This document shows positions 7,410 through 14,804 of a stretch of 34,030 nt of DNA, one piece after another. Below the pieces are notes generated by a model. It was not told where the DNA came from. It made no database searches and saw only the letters and a list, made by a program, of their open reading frames with translations. Each line of letters opens with the position of its first letter. The first letter of the stretch is position 1. The position numbers and the translations under genes were made by a program. This DNA is from Bacteroidales bacterium (lineage in GTDB: Bacteria > Bacteroidota > Bacteroidia > Bacteroidales > JAADGE01), in NCBI GenBank assembly GCA_021108035.1, contig JAIORQ010000114.1:1-34030 (forward strand). The letters run 5' to 3'.

Positions 7410-8546
7410 ATGAACTTAAAATTATTATTTGCCGCATTTTTTATATTCTTCATAAGTTGTCAAACTGATAATGAAAATGAAAAGAATATTAAGAACACAA
7501 GTTCAGTTATTCAAATTATTTCAAGCGAATTATTTAAAATTGAAAACTTTGATACTTATCGGGTTTTATCTGTTTATGACAAAACAGGTGCAGTAATAAA
7601 TAAGTATTATCTTGTTGAGAAAGACAAGCAAATTCCGGTTGAAATTTCAAACAAAAAAAATATTATCCGAACACCTGTAACTAATGTTATATGTTTATCA
7701 ACAACGCACATTGCGTATATTGATATCTTGGATGAAACAGATAAAATAACTGCTGTTTCGGGTAGTCAGTATATTTATAATCCGGTTTTAAGAAAAGGTA
7801 TTATTTCAGGGGAAATAAAAGATGCAGGTTATGAAAGTTCTTTGGATTTTGAGCTTCTTTTAAGCTTAAAACCTGATGTTGTTACAGTATATGACATTAA
7901 CGGAACAATTTCTCCTGTAATAAATAAAATCAAGAAGTTTAATATTCCGGTTATTCAAATTAATGAATATCTTGAATCATCTTTATTAGGACAGACTGAA
8001 TGGATTAAATTTTTCGGAGAATTATTCGGAAAAAGAGAACTTGCCTGTACCAAATTCAATGAGGTTTACCGGAATTATAATGAATTGAAACAAAAAACGG
8101 ATAAGATTAAAAATAAGCCGAAAGTTCTGTTAAATATGCCGTGGAAAGGAACTTGGTATATTCCGGGCGGAAAATCTAATATTGCTCAATTAATTGAAGA
8201 TGCCGGAGGCGATTATATTTGGAAAGATAATTCTGAAAAACATAATACTCCTTTAAATATTGAAGATGTTTATTTAAATGCTTTTGATGCAGATATTTGG
8301 TTAAATTCCGGACAAGCAAATTCTTTATCTGATATAATTGGTACAGACATTAGATTAGAAAAATTTAAAGCCGTAAAAACCGGTAATATTTATAACAGGA
8401 ATAAACGCTTAAATGAATTTGGAGGTAATGATTATATGGAATCCGGAACCGTAAGACCCGATTTAATCTTGAAAGATTTAATAAGAATATTACATCCTGA
8501 ACTTCTGACTGAACATGAGCTTTTTTATTATACGAAATTGGAATAA
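7410..8546 (+). CDS. BtuF/FepB-like ABC transporter substrate-binding lipoprotein
   Basis: A periplasmic binding protein of the helical-backbone class used for cobalamin, haem or iron-siderophore uptake. The signal peptide ends in FFISC (lipid-modified Cys17). The two lobes carry RTPVTNVICLSTTHIAYID and LLLSLKPDVVTVYD in the first, and KPKVLLNMPWKGTWYIPGG, IAQLIEDAGGDYIW and VRPDLILKDL in the second. The 378-residue length fits. No permease or ATPase gene is adjacent, so the transporter partner must be elsewhere. The last 69 bp (8478-8546) are repeated at 9531-9599 on the far side of the HigBA module. Ligand cannot be inferred reliably. Confidence 0.85.
   Translation: MNLKLLFAAFFIFFISCQTDNENEKNIKNTSSVIQIISSELFKIENFDTYRVLSVYDKTGAVINKYYLVEKDKQIPVEISNKKNIIRTPVTNVICLSTTHIAYIDILDETDKITAVSGSQYIYNPVLRKGIISGEIKDAGYESSLDFELLLSLKPDVVTVYDINGTISPVINKIKKFNIPVIQINEYLESSLLGQTEWIKFFGELFGKRELACTKFNEVYRNYNELKQKTDKIKNKPKVLLNMPWKGTWYIPGGKSNIAQLIEDAGGDYIWKDNSEKHNTPLNIEDVYLNAFDADIWLNSGQANSLSDIIGTDIRLEKFKAVKTGNIYNRNKRLNEFGGNDYMESGTVRPDLILKDLIRILHPELLTEHELFYYTKLE
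8478..8546 (+). repeat. 69-bp direct repeat, left copy (3' end of binding-protein gene)
   Basis: It encodes the last 22 residues, LIRILHPELLTEHELFYYTK plus LE, and the stop. It matches 9531-9599 at 63 of 69 bases with no gaps. See the right copy for the implication. Confidence 0.9.
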
Positions 8547-8669
8547 TACAATAAAATCTTTGAATAAGGATAGATTTAATATGGTTAATATTGTGTAATA
8601 CAATATTGGCAAGTATAACAATAATTTATAAATACTCCCGAAAAGTTTCCTATTGTGAAACATTTCATG

Positions 8670-8677
8670 TATATTTG
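8670..8677 (+). promoter_or_regulatory. -7 element before higB
   Basis: TATATTTG followed by C matches the Bacteroidota -7 consensus, 12 bp before the higB ATG. ATTG at 8652-8655 could be a weak -33 element but is closer than usual. The short leader means an autoregulating antitoxin would only need to bind here. Confidence 0.5.
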
Positions 8678-8689
8678 CATAATAATACT

Positions 8690-9022
8690 ATGAAAGTACA
8701 TTTAATTAAAAAACAGACTATTGAAGATTATATTAAAAAGAATGCTCAAAGCAAGACATCTTTTGAAATATGGTTTTCTATACTAAAACGTGCAAATTGG
8801 ACAGAACCTAATGAAATTATTTTGACATTTAATAAAGCTGATATATTAGGAACCGGTACCGAAAGGGTAGTTTTTAACATCGGAGGAAATAAATACAGAA
8901 TGATTTGTTCTTATCATTTTGGAAATAAAAGAGTTCATCTGTTTGTGAAATGGATTGGAACTCACGCAGAATATACAAAGCTGTGTAATGAAAAAAAGCA
9001 ATATGAAATTAATGCGTATTAA
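8690..9022 (+). CDS. higB: HigB-family mRNA interferase toxin
   Basis: A 110-residue RelE-superfamily toxin that in characterised HigB proteins cleaves ribosome-bound mRNA. The start MKVHLIKKQTIEDYIKK is chosen because a promoter element lies 12 bp upstream; a longer frame from 8591 crosses it. Family signatures are FEIWFSILKRANWTEP, VVFNIGGNKYRMICSYHF, LFVKWIGTHAEYTKLC. The basic and aromatic residues Lys68, Arg70, His93 and Tyr95 lie where the active site usually is. The antitoxin gene follows after 24 bp, toxin first, the usual order for higBA. The pair is flanked by a duplicated gene end and was probably acquired. Confidence 0.88.
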   Translation: MKVHLIKKQTIEDYIKKNAQSKTSFEIWFSILKRANWTEPNEIILTFNKADILGTGTERVVFNIGGNKYRMICSYHFGNKRVHLFVKWIGTHAEYTKLCNEKKQYEINAY

Positions 9023-9046
9023 ATTAAAACTTAAAATATAATTGAG

Positions 9047-9496
9047 ATGAAATCTATAAAATATACAATAATAAAAAATACAGAACAATATAATAAATAT
9101 TGCGACACATTAGAGAAATTAATAGTAGTTGAAAATGCGGATAATCAAGATGAAATAGATTTGCTTAACTTACTTATTGAAAAATGGGATATTGAACATA
9201 ATTCTCTTACGGATTTAGAACCTGTTAAATTATTAAAATCTTTAATGGATGAGAATAATTTAAAATCGAAAGATCTTGTTAAAATATTAGATTTGTCAAA
9301 AGGTACTGTTTCAAAGATATTAAACTATCATAAAGGATTATCTAAAGCAACTATCAGAAAACTTTCAGATTATTTTAAAGTATCACAAGAAGCTTTTAAC
9401 AGGCCTTATAAGCTTGTAAATAAGATAAATAATCATTTTCGCAATGCAAGCCTGATGAATACAGAAAAAGATATGGAGGAAACTATTGTAATTTAG
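9047..9496 (+). CDS. higA: HigA-family antitoxin with HTH domain
   Basis: A 149-residue antitoxin expected to bind the HigB toxin and repress the shared promoter. A Xre-type helix-turn-helix lies at about residues 65-118 (LMDENNLKSKDLVKILDLSK, then GTVSKILNYHKGLS and IRKLSDYF). The N-terminal 60 residues, rich in Glu and Asp, are the likely toxin-binding part, as in larger HigA proteins. It is the second gene of a two-gene operon with higB. No separate promoter is visible. Confidence 0.88.
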   Translation: MKSIKYTIIKNTEQYNKYCDTLEKLIVVENADNQDEIDLLNLLIEKWDIEHNSLTDLEPVKLLKSLMDENNLKSKDLVKILDLSKGTVSKILNYHKGLSKATIRKLSDYFKVSQEAFNRPYKLVNKINNHFRNASLMNTEKDMEETIVI

Positions 9497-9530
9497 TATA
9501 GAAGAAATAATTTACAAAGATAACTACACA

Positions 9531-9599
9531 TTAATAAAAATCCTTCACCCTGAACTTCTGCCTGAACATGAGCTTTTTTATTATACGAAATTGGAATAA
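9531..9599 (+). pseudogene. 69-bp direct repeat, right copy: detached 3' end of the binding-protein gene
   Basis: It reads LIKILHPELLPEHELFYYTK plus LE and a stop, in frame, with no gene body before it. Against the left copy there are 6 base changes in 69. Four of these keep the amino acid and two give Arg/Lys and Thr/Pro, which is the pattern of two homologous coding sequences that diverged under selection. It therefore looks like the original or a foreign allele's gene end, left behind when the HigBA segment (8547-9530) entered at the 3' end of the gene. Confidence 0.8.
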
Positions 9600-9625
9600 A
9601 TGTAGTTAGATTTATTCTAATAATT

Positions 9626-9633
9626 TATATTTG
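9626..9633 (+). promoter_or_regulatory. -7 element upstream of the DUF5655 gene
   Basis: TATATTTG fits the Bacteroidota -7 consensus and lies 80 bp before the ATG at 9713. It comes after the duplicated gene end, so it would drive the next two genes independently of higBA. Confidence 0.45.
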
Positions 9634-9712
9634 TGCTTTAATTTAGTATTTATTAAATTGATTTTTTTTGTTTAAACAGATATTGTAGGGCATATAAAGA
9701 AAGACAAAAACT

Positions 9713-10651
9713 ATGGCAATATTTGAAATAAAAGACAAAAAGGTAAACAGAATTAAGCCGACTGAATTTAAATTTGAAAAAGATTTACAGAATTTAGTTG
9801 AACGAAATTTAGAAACCTTTTTCAATTGTAGATTTATAGCATCTGAATTTTCGACCGGAAATATTCATTCCGGAAGAATTGACACATTAGCAATTTCAGA
9901 AGATGATAATCCCGTAATAATTGAATATAAAAAAGTTGCTTCATCCGACTTGATTAATCAAAGTTTATTCTACCTACATTGGATTACAGACCATAAAGGT
10001 GATTTTCAAGTTGCAGTGAATAATACACTGAAAGAAAAACTTGTCGTTGACTGGTCGGACATAAGAGTAATTTGCATTGCTCCTGAATTTAAAAAATATG
10101 ATTTGCACGCTGTTCAAGTTATGGGTGCAAATATCGAACTTTGGCAATATAAGATTTATGAAAATGGAATAATCAGCATTGAAGAAGTTTATAAGAGAAC
10201 AGAAACAAGAACTCATATTTCGATTGAAAACAATGGAAAAAATCCGGTAATGGTTGCTGCCGGGAAAAAAGCAGCAGAAACAAGAAAAAATGCAACTTAT
10301 ACCATTGACGAACATATTGACAAGGTAAATCCCGATTTAACTGAATTATTAAACGAAATTCGAGAATATATTGTAAACCTTGACAGTTCAATAGAAGAAA
10401 CTCCAAAGAAATATTACATTGCTTATAAGACAACTCAAAATTTTGTTTGCATTGAACCACAGAAAAAGAAATTAGTCCTTTTCTTAAAACTAAATCCGGA
10501 CGAAATGGGAAAATTGCCGAAACAAGCAAGAGATGTGAAAAATATCGGACATTTCGGGACCGGTGATTTAGAACTTACAATCAGAAATATAACAGACTTT
10601 GAAGAAACAAAAGAATTGATAAATAAATCATTAATAAATATTGGTGGGTAA
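9713..10651 (+). CDS. PD-(D/E)XK nuclease-like protein with C-terminal DUF5655 domain
   Basis: The N-terminal half resembles a NucS/restriction-type endonuclease fold: Glu30 in LVERNLETFF, Asp57 in SGRIDTLAI, and Glu71-X-Lys73 in VIIEYKKVA form the expected E...D...EXK catalytic set. A Gln83 motif follows in LINQSLFYL. A basic, Ala-rich linker (MVAAGKKAAETRKNA) leads to a C-terminal DUF5655-type domain (about residues 205-305) ending GHFGTGDLELTIRNI. Proteins of this build are found scattered in bacteria; whether they act in DNA repair or defence is not settled. The next gene follows after 11 bp, so the two are probably co-transcribed. It lies in the accessory island next to higBA. Confidence 0.75.
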   Translation: MAIFEIKDKKVNRIKPTEFKFEKDLQNLVERNLETFFNCRFIASEFSTGNIHSGRIDTLAISEDDNPVIIEYKKVASSDLINQSLFYLHWITDHKGDFQVAVNNTLKEKLVVDWSDIRVICIAPEFKKYDLHAVQVMGANIELWQYKIYENGIISIEEVYKRTETRTHISIENNGKNPVMVAAGKKAAETRKNATYTIDEHIDKVNPDLTELLNEIREYIVNLDSSIEETPKKYYIAYKTTQNFVCIEPQKKKLVLFLKLNPDEMGKLPKQARDVKNIGHFGTGDLELTIRNITDFEETKELINKSLINIGG

Positions 10652-10662
10652 AAATATAAAGA

Positions 10663-11175
10663 ATGGGATTACGTGAAGTTAAATCTGAATTAAATAAACT
10701 TGAAAAAGAGACTTTAATAAAACATATTGCAGAACTCTACAAGAAATTCAAGCCTGTTAAAGAATATTTTGACTTTTATGTTAATCCGGATGAAAGCAAA
10801 ATACTGGAACAATATAAGGAAAAAGTTCGTGAAGGATTTTACCCAAAGCGTGGAGATAGATTAAGATTGTCAATTTCAAGAAAAGCAATAAATGATTTTA
10901 AAAAATTGGGAACTTCAAAAGATAGTTTAGCTGATTTACTGCTATATTATGTTGAGTGTGGAGTTGAACTTACTAACGAATTCGGAGATATTGATGAGAA
11001 TTTCTATACAAGCATAGAAAATGCTTACGGAACATCGCTTGAATTAATGGATAAAGAAAGTATTTTAAGTAAATTTAAAAATCGAGCACTTGAAATAGTA
11101 AATGAAACAGAGGGTATTGGCTGGGGATTTCACGATTATTTAGGAGATGTATATTATGAACATTATGATGAATAG
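10663..11175 (+). CDS. DUF6155-like hypothetical protein
   Basis: A 170-residue soluble acidic protein. The opening, MGLREVKSELNKLEKETLIK followed by HIAELYKKFKPVKEYFDFYV, resembles the DUF6155 family, whose function is unknown. No signal peptide or transmembrane segment is seen. It is 11 bp downstream of the DUF5655 gene and probably in its operon. The family call is from memory of the N-terminal pattern and is moderately secure. Confidence 0.6.
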   Translation: MGLREVKSELNKLEKETLIKHIAELYKKFKPVKEYFDFYVNPDESKILEQYKEKVREGFYPKRGDRLRLSISRKAINDFKKLGTSKDSLADLLLYYVECGVELTNEFGDIDENFYTSIENAYGTSLELMDKESILSKFKNRALEIVNETEGIGWGFHDYLGDVYYEHYDE

Positions 11176-11218
11176 CCTTACCGGAAATATTGCTGATATT
11201 AAGATAATTGAATAAAAG

Positions 11219-11553
11219 ATGAATAACCTCTCTGATAACCCGTTAAATTTTATTTTATATACTTCTAATACAGGAGATATAAAAGTTAGTGTTTTTTTAG
11301 AAAACGAAACAATTTGGCTAACTCAAAAGTCTATCGGAGAGCTTTTTAGAGTATCAAAATCGACTGTAAGTGAGCATCTCACAAATATTTTCGAGAGCAA
11401 AGAATTAGAAAAAACGGCAACTGTTCGGAATTTCCGAACAGTCCAAACAGAAGGCATTAGAAAAATCACAGAATAAAACAAGATAATAATTATCTTTCGG
11501 ATTTTGATATAGAAATTAAACGACTAAACAATATAAACATTATAAACAAATAA
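11219..11553 (+). pseudogene. RhuM-family relic with large internal deletion
   Basis: The first 85 codons match the N-terminus of RhuM/virulence-type proteins: ILYTSNTGDIKVSVFLENET, IWLTQKSIGELFRVSKSTVS and a predicted HTH, then NIFESKELEKTATVRNF. The frame stops at 11474-11476. One frame over, from about 11467, the sequence reads HRIKQDNNYLSDFDIEIKRL, which resembles the C-terminal tail of the same family, before a stop at 11551-11553. Full-length members run to more than 300 residues, so about 200 central codons are missing and the joint is out of frame. The N-terminal fragment could still fold as a small DNA-binding protein, but a relic is the simpler reading. Confidence 0.7.
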
Positions 11554-11573
11554 ACAGTTAAACAAATAAACAA
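11525..11573. repeat. TAAACA short periodic repeat
   Basis: TAAAC starts at 11525, 11534, 11543, 11551, 11559 and 11567, at 8-9 bp steps, immediately before the dehydratase gene. The role is unknown; it may be a spacer repeat like the GTT heptads. Confidence 0.5.
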
Positions 11574-11580
11574 TTAAGAT

Positions 11581-13392
11581 ATGGCAATGACAATAATAGA
11601 AAAAATAATCGCAAATCATTCAAAATATGATACCGTTAAACCGGGAGATATTGTTGATATTGAAATTGATGTGAGAGCTGCTCGTGATTTCGGAGGGCCT
11701 AATGTAGTTAAGCATATTACTGAAAAAAATCTTCCGATTGACGATATAAGTAAGGTGTTCTTTACATTTGATACAAACCCAACCGGTTCTGACCAAAAGT
11801 ATGCTGTTAATCAACATATTTGCAGAACTTTTGCAAGAGACAGGGGAATTAAAGTTTTTGATATTAACCACGGAATAGGAACACATGCCTTAATAGAAGA
11901 AGGTATAGTGTACCCCGGAACTACAATTGTAACTACCGATTCACATGCAAATATTATGGGAGCAGTTGGAGCATTCGGACAAGGAATGGGTGATAAAGAC
12001 ATTGCTGTTGCTTTCAGTAAAGGAAGTGTATGGTTTAAAGTTCCTAAATCTGTAATAATTAATCTTAACGGAAAGCGTCCTGCAAATATATCAGCCAAAG
12101 ATATAGTATTGAACTTATTAGACCGTTTCGGAGCAAACAGTTTACTTCAATATTCTGTGGAGATTTACGGCGAAGAAGTTGATAAATTTACTCTTGATGA
12201 AAGAATTACAATTGCATCAATGGGAACTGAAATGGGAACTATCATTATTTTATTTCCGCCGAATCAAGAAATATTGGATTACAGTACTTCAAGAGCAGGT
12301 AAAAAAATTGAAGCTGTTCTCGCTGATGATGATGCTCATTATGAAGAAGTTTATGATGTTGATATGTCAAAATTTGTACCTATGGTTTCTTTACCGGGTA
12401 AACCTCACGGAACTGTAAACATTGTTGAAGCACATAAAACAAAAATTGATTCAGGTTTCATCGGTTCATGCACCAACGGACGTATGGAAGATATGCGTGC
12501 AGTTGCAGAAGTTTTAAAAAACAGAAAAGTTGCTCCCGGAGTTGTTTTAAAAATAGTCCCTTCAACAGATGCAATATGGCAGCAATGTTTGGATGAAGGT
12601 ATCATTAAAATATTTAAACAAGCCGGAGCTTTAGTTTCTAATGCAGGATGTGCAGGATGTGCAGCCGGGCAAGTCGGACAAAACGGCCCGGGTGAGATTA
12701 CAATCAGTACAGGTAACAGAAATTTCCCCGGCAAACAAGGGAAGGGTAGTGTATATCTCGCATCTCCGGCAATTGTTGCAGCTTCTGCAATTGCAGGTTA
12801 TATTACTACAACTGATGCAATTCCTGATGAACCTGCTGTATTTACACCTCAAGACATTCAGGCAAAAATTGAAAAAGCAAAAAGTGATGAGAGCCAAACA
12901 ACTGAAAAACTGACAATTGTAGAAGGCAGAGTTTGGTACATTCAAGAAGATGATATTGATACTGATATGATCTTTCATAATCGATACCTGGCCATTACTG
13001 ATATTAATGAAATGGGACAATATGCATTTGATAATCTTAAAGGCTATGAAGACTTTGCAAAACAAGCAAAACCGGGCGATATTGTAGTTGTAAATAAAAA
13101 TTTCGGAGCCGGAAGTTCTCGTCAGCAAGCAGTTGATTGTTTTAAAGCATTGGGAGTTCAAGCAATTGTCGCAGAATCTTATGGTGCAATTTATGAAAGA
13201 AATGCAATTAATGCAGCATTTCCGATTGTTACATATAAAACTCTTGAAGGACTGGAATTAGAACACGGAAATAAAATAAAAGTTAATTTTGAAACCGGAG
13301 AAATGACAAATGTTTCTAAAAACAAAACAATTCAAGCTGAACCGTTTTCAGATGTTCAATTAGAGATTTATCAAAACGGGGGATTGTTTTAA
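11581..13392 (+). CDS. Fused aconitase-superfamily hydratase (LeuC-LeuD / homoaconitase type)
   Basis: A 4Fe-4S hydro-lyase of the 3-isopropylmalate dehydratase/homoaconitase group, with the large and small subunits joined. Residues 1-415 are the LeuC-like part. TTDSHANIMGAVGAFGQGMG is at 118-137, and the cluster ligands are Cys297 in GSCTNGR and Cys357/Cys360 in NAGCAGCAAGQ. Residues about 445-603 are the LeuD-like swivel domain with DIDTDMIF and NFGAGSSRQQAVDCFKALG. The SSRQQA form, rather than SSREHA, suggests the HACN/DmdAB-type branch, so substrates other than isopropylmalate or citrate are possible. No leuA or leuB is adjacent. The start may be ATG 11581 or the Met two codons later. Confidence 0.88.
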   Translation: MAMTIIEKIIANHSKYDTVKPGDIVDIEIDVRAARDFGGPNVVKHITEKNLPIDDISKVFFTFDTNPTGSDQKYAVNQHICRTFARDRGIKVFDINHGIGTHALIEEGIVYPGTTIVTTDSHANIMGAVGAFGQGMGDKDIAVAFSKGSVWFKVPKSVIINLNGKRPANISAKDIVLNLLDRFGANSLLQYSVEIYGEEVDKFTLDERITIASMGTEMGTIIILFPPNQEILDYSTSRAGKKIEAVLADDDAHYEEVYDVDMSKFVPMVSLPGKPHGTVNIVEAHKTKIDSGFIGSCTNGRMEDMRAVAEVLKNRKVAPGVVLKIVPSTDAIWQQCLDEGIIKIFKQAGALVSNAGCAGCAAGQVGQNGPGEITISTGNRNFPGKQGKGSVYLASPAIVAASAIAGYITTTDAIPDEPAVFTPQDIQAKIEKAKSDESQTTEKLTIVEGRVWYIQEDDIDTDMIFHNRYLAITDINEMGQYAFDNLKGYEDFAKQAKPGDIVVVNKNFGAGSSRQQAVDCFKALGVQAIVAESYGAIYERNAINAAFPIVTYKTLEGLELEHGNKIKVNFETGEMTNVSKNKTIQAEPFSDVQLEIYQNGGLF

Positions 13393-13400
13393 TGACTTTA

Positions 13401-13424
13401 AAACGTCTTATTAATTAGGCGTTT
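13401..13424 (+). terminator. Hairpin after the hydratase gene
   Basis: AAACGTCT (13401-13408) pairs with AGGCGTTT (13417-13424), with one G-U pair and an 8-nt AT loop, beginning 9 bp after the stop codon. The T-tract that follows is weak, so termination is probable but not sure. Confidence 0.5.
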
Positions 13425-13467
13425 AGTTAACTCTTGTTATACCGTTTAAAACATTGATATAATCATA

Positions 13468-13514
13468 CAGAATTCACAGAAATTCACAGATTTTTCTGTG
13501 GTATCTGTGTGAAA
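13468..13514. repeat. CACAGA-rich palindromic short repeat
   Basis: ATTCACAGA occurs twice in tandem (13472-13480 and 13482-13490) and is followed by TTTCTGTG and ATCTGTGTGAA, which are its inverse, so the stretch can fold into a hairpin. The rest of the 263-bp gap holds no gene. This is a small palindromic intergenic repeat of unknown origin. Confidence 0.5.
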
Positions 13515-13655
13515 TTTAAGTATAAAAGCTGATATTCATAAGAAAAGTTAGTATTAGTTAAGTGTCTAATTCAATTGAAATATTTAAGAATATTCATAAA
13601 ATAATTAATTACCGGAAAAATAACAGCAGAACCAAAAATATTATATCACAAACAA

Positions 13656-14687
13656 ATGGAACCCGTAAAAATTGAAAACGCAATCATTGTAAGAAATAAA
13701 ACAAGGCTTGAACAGTTGACTGAAAAGTTCAATACAAGAGAACAAGCAAAGTTTTATGTTCAATCAAAGCAAAATGCATATTTCAGCAAAAAGAAAGGCG
13801 GGTTAATGAAATCCGGTTTTGGTGTGAATCCTGTAAAAGTGAAAGAGCAAATTCAGGAGCAAAGAACAACAAATGAATTTTCTGTTTATGAAGAAGAGAA
13901 TGAAACTTTCTATTCTTCAATTGATGAGATTCAAAATCAATTGAGCGAAATATTAAAGACCAAAGTTATAGACCAAGATTTTTTATCAAATTATATTTTT
14001 ACTGAAAAAGATATTGTTGTTGTTGTCGGTCAAGACGGATTAGTTGCCAATACGGCAAAATATGTAAACGGAATTCCTATTGTTGCCGTTAATCCTGATG
14101 AGGGAAGATATGACGGTGTTTTACTTCCTTTTTCTCCGTATAATTTCATGGAAGGTGTAAATGATGTATTAAACGGTGTTTATAATAAAAAAAACGTTAC
14201 AATGGCAGAAGTAAAACTGAATGACGGACAAAGATTATTAGCTTTTAATGATTTTTTTATCGGTATTTCATCACATTCTTCTTCAAGATATCAAATAACT
14301 TTTCGTGATGCAAAAGAAAATCATTCTTCCAGCGGAATTATTGTTTCTACCGGTGCAGGTGCAACAGGTTGGATGAGTTCAATGTTTAATATGGCAAACG
14401 GGATGATTAGAACATTTTCAAAAGGAAACCCCATTGAATATAAACCGATAAGTCAAGAAGATGAAAGTTTATTGTTTATTGTGAGAGAACCTTTTGTCAG
14501 TAAAACATCGCAAGCAAATATTGTTGCCGGACAAATTTATTTCGGAGAACAATTAACCGTTGAATCTTTAATGCCGCAAAACGGAATAATTTTTAGTGAC
14601 GGTATTCAATCAGATTTTTTAGAGTTTAATTCCGGTGCAATTGCTGAAATTGGTGTTGCAAAAGAAAAAGCTATACTTGTAATTTGA
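13656..14687 (+). CDS. NAD(+) kinase-like protein (ATP-NAD kinase family)
   Basis: A member of the NAD kinase/diacylglycerol kinase superfamily. The nucleotide-binding motif, normally GGDG, is here VVVVGQDGLVANTAKY with Gln126 in place of the second Gly. The following blocks are AVNPDEGRYDGVLLPF, AFNDFFIG (where NAD kinases have an Asn-Glu pair), and SSGIIVSTGAGATGWMSS, the equivalent of the STGSTAY segment. It is longer than house-keeping NAD kinases (343 residues) with an extra 110-residue helical N-terminus. A real NAD kinase activity is possible, but the changed motif leaves another phosphate acceptor open. It stands alone, convergent with secA. Confidence 0.75.
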   Translation: MEPVKIENAIIVRNKTRLEQLTEKFNTREQAKFYVQSKQNAYFSKKKGGLMKSGFGVNPVKVKEQIQEQRTTNEFSVYEEENETFYSSIDEIQNQLSEILKTKVIDQDFLSNYIFTEKDIVVVVGQDGLVANTAKYVNGIPIVAVNPDEGRYDGVLLPFSPYNFMEGVNDVLNGVYNKKNVTMAEVKLNDGQRLLAFNDFFIGISSHSSSRYQITFRDAKENHSSSGIIVSTGAGATGWMSSMFNMANGMIRTFSKGNPIEYKPISQEDESLLFIVREPFVSKTSQANIVAGQIYFGEQLTVESLMPQNGIIFSDGIQSDFLEFNSGAIAEIGVAKEKAILVI

Positions 14688-14804
14688 TAAAATTGATTTA
14701 ATCTTATTTTTTATATTCAATTATTGTACTGTTTCAAATGATTATTAATACTTTTAATCAAGTAAAATTTTGCAAATTAGAAAGTTGCATTATCAAACGT
14801 CTTA

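Noticed and set aside
8591-8689. Longer HigB frame from 8591
   Set aside because: It would start before the promoter element at 8670-8677 and adds residues with no family match.
11525-11573. TAAACA periodic repeats as iterons or CRISPR
   Set aside because: Units are 8-9 bp without unique spacers, there is no replication or cas gene, and the run is short.
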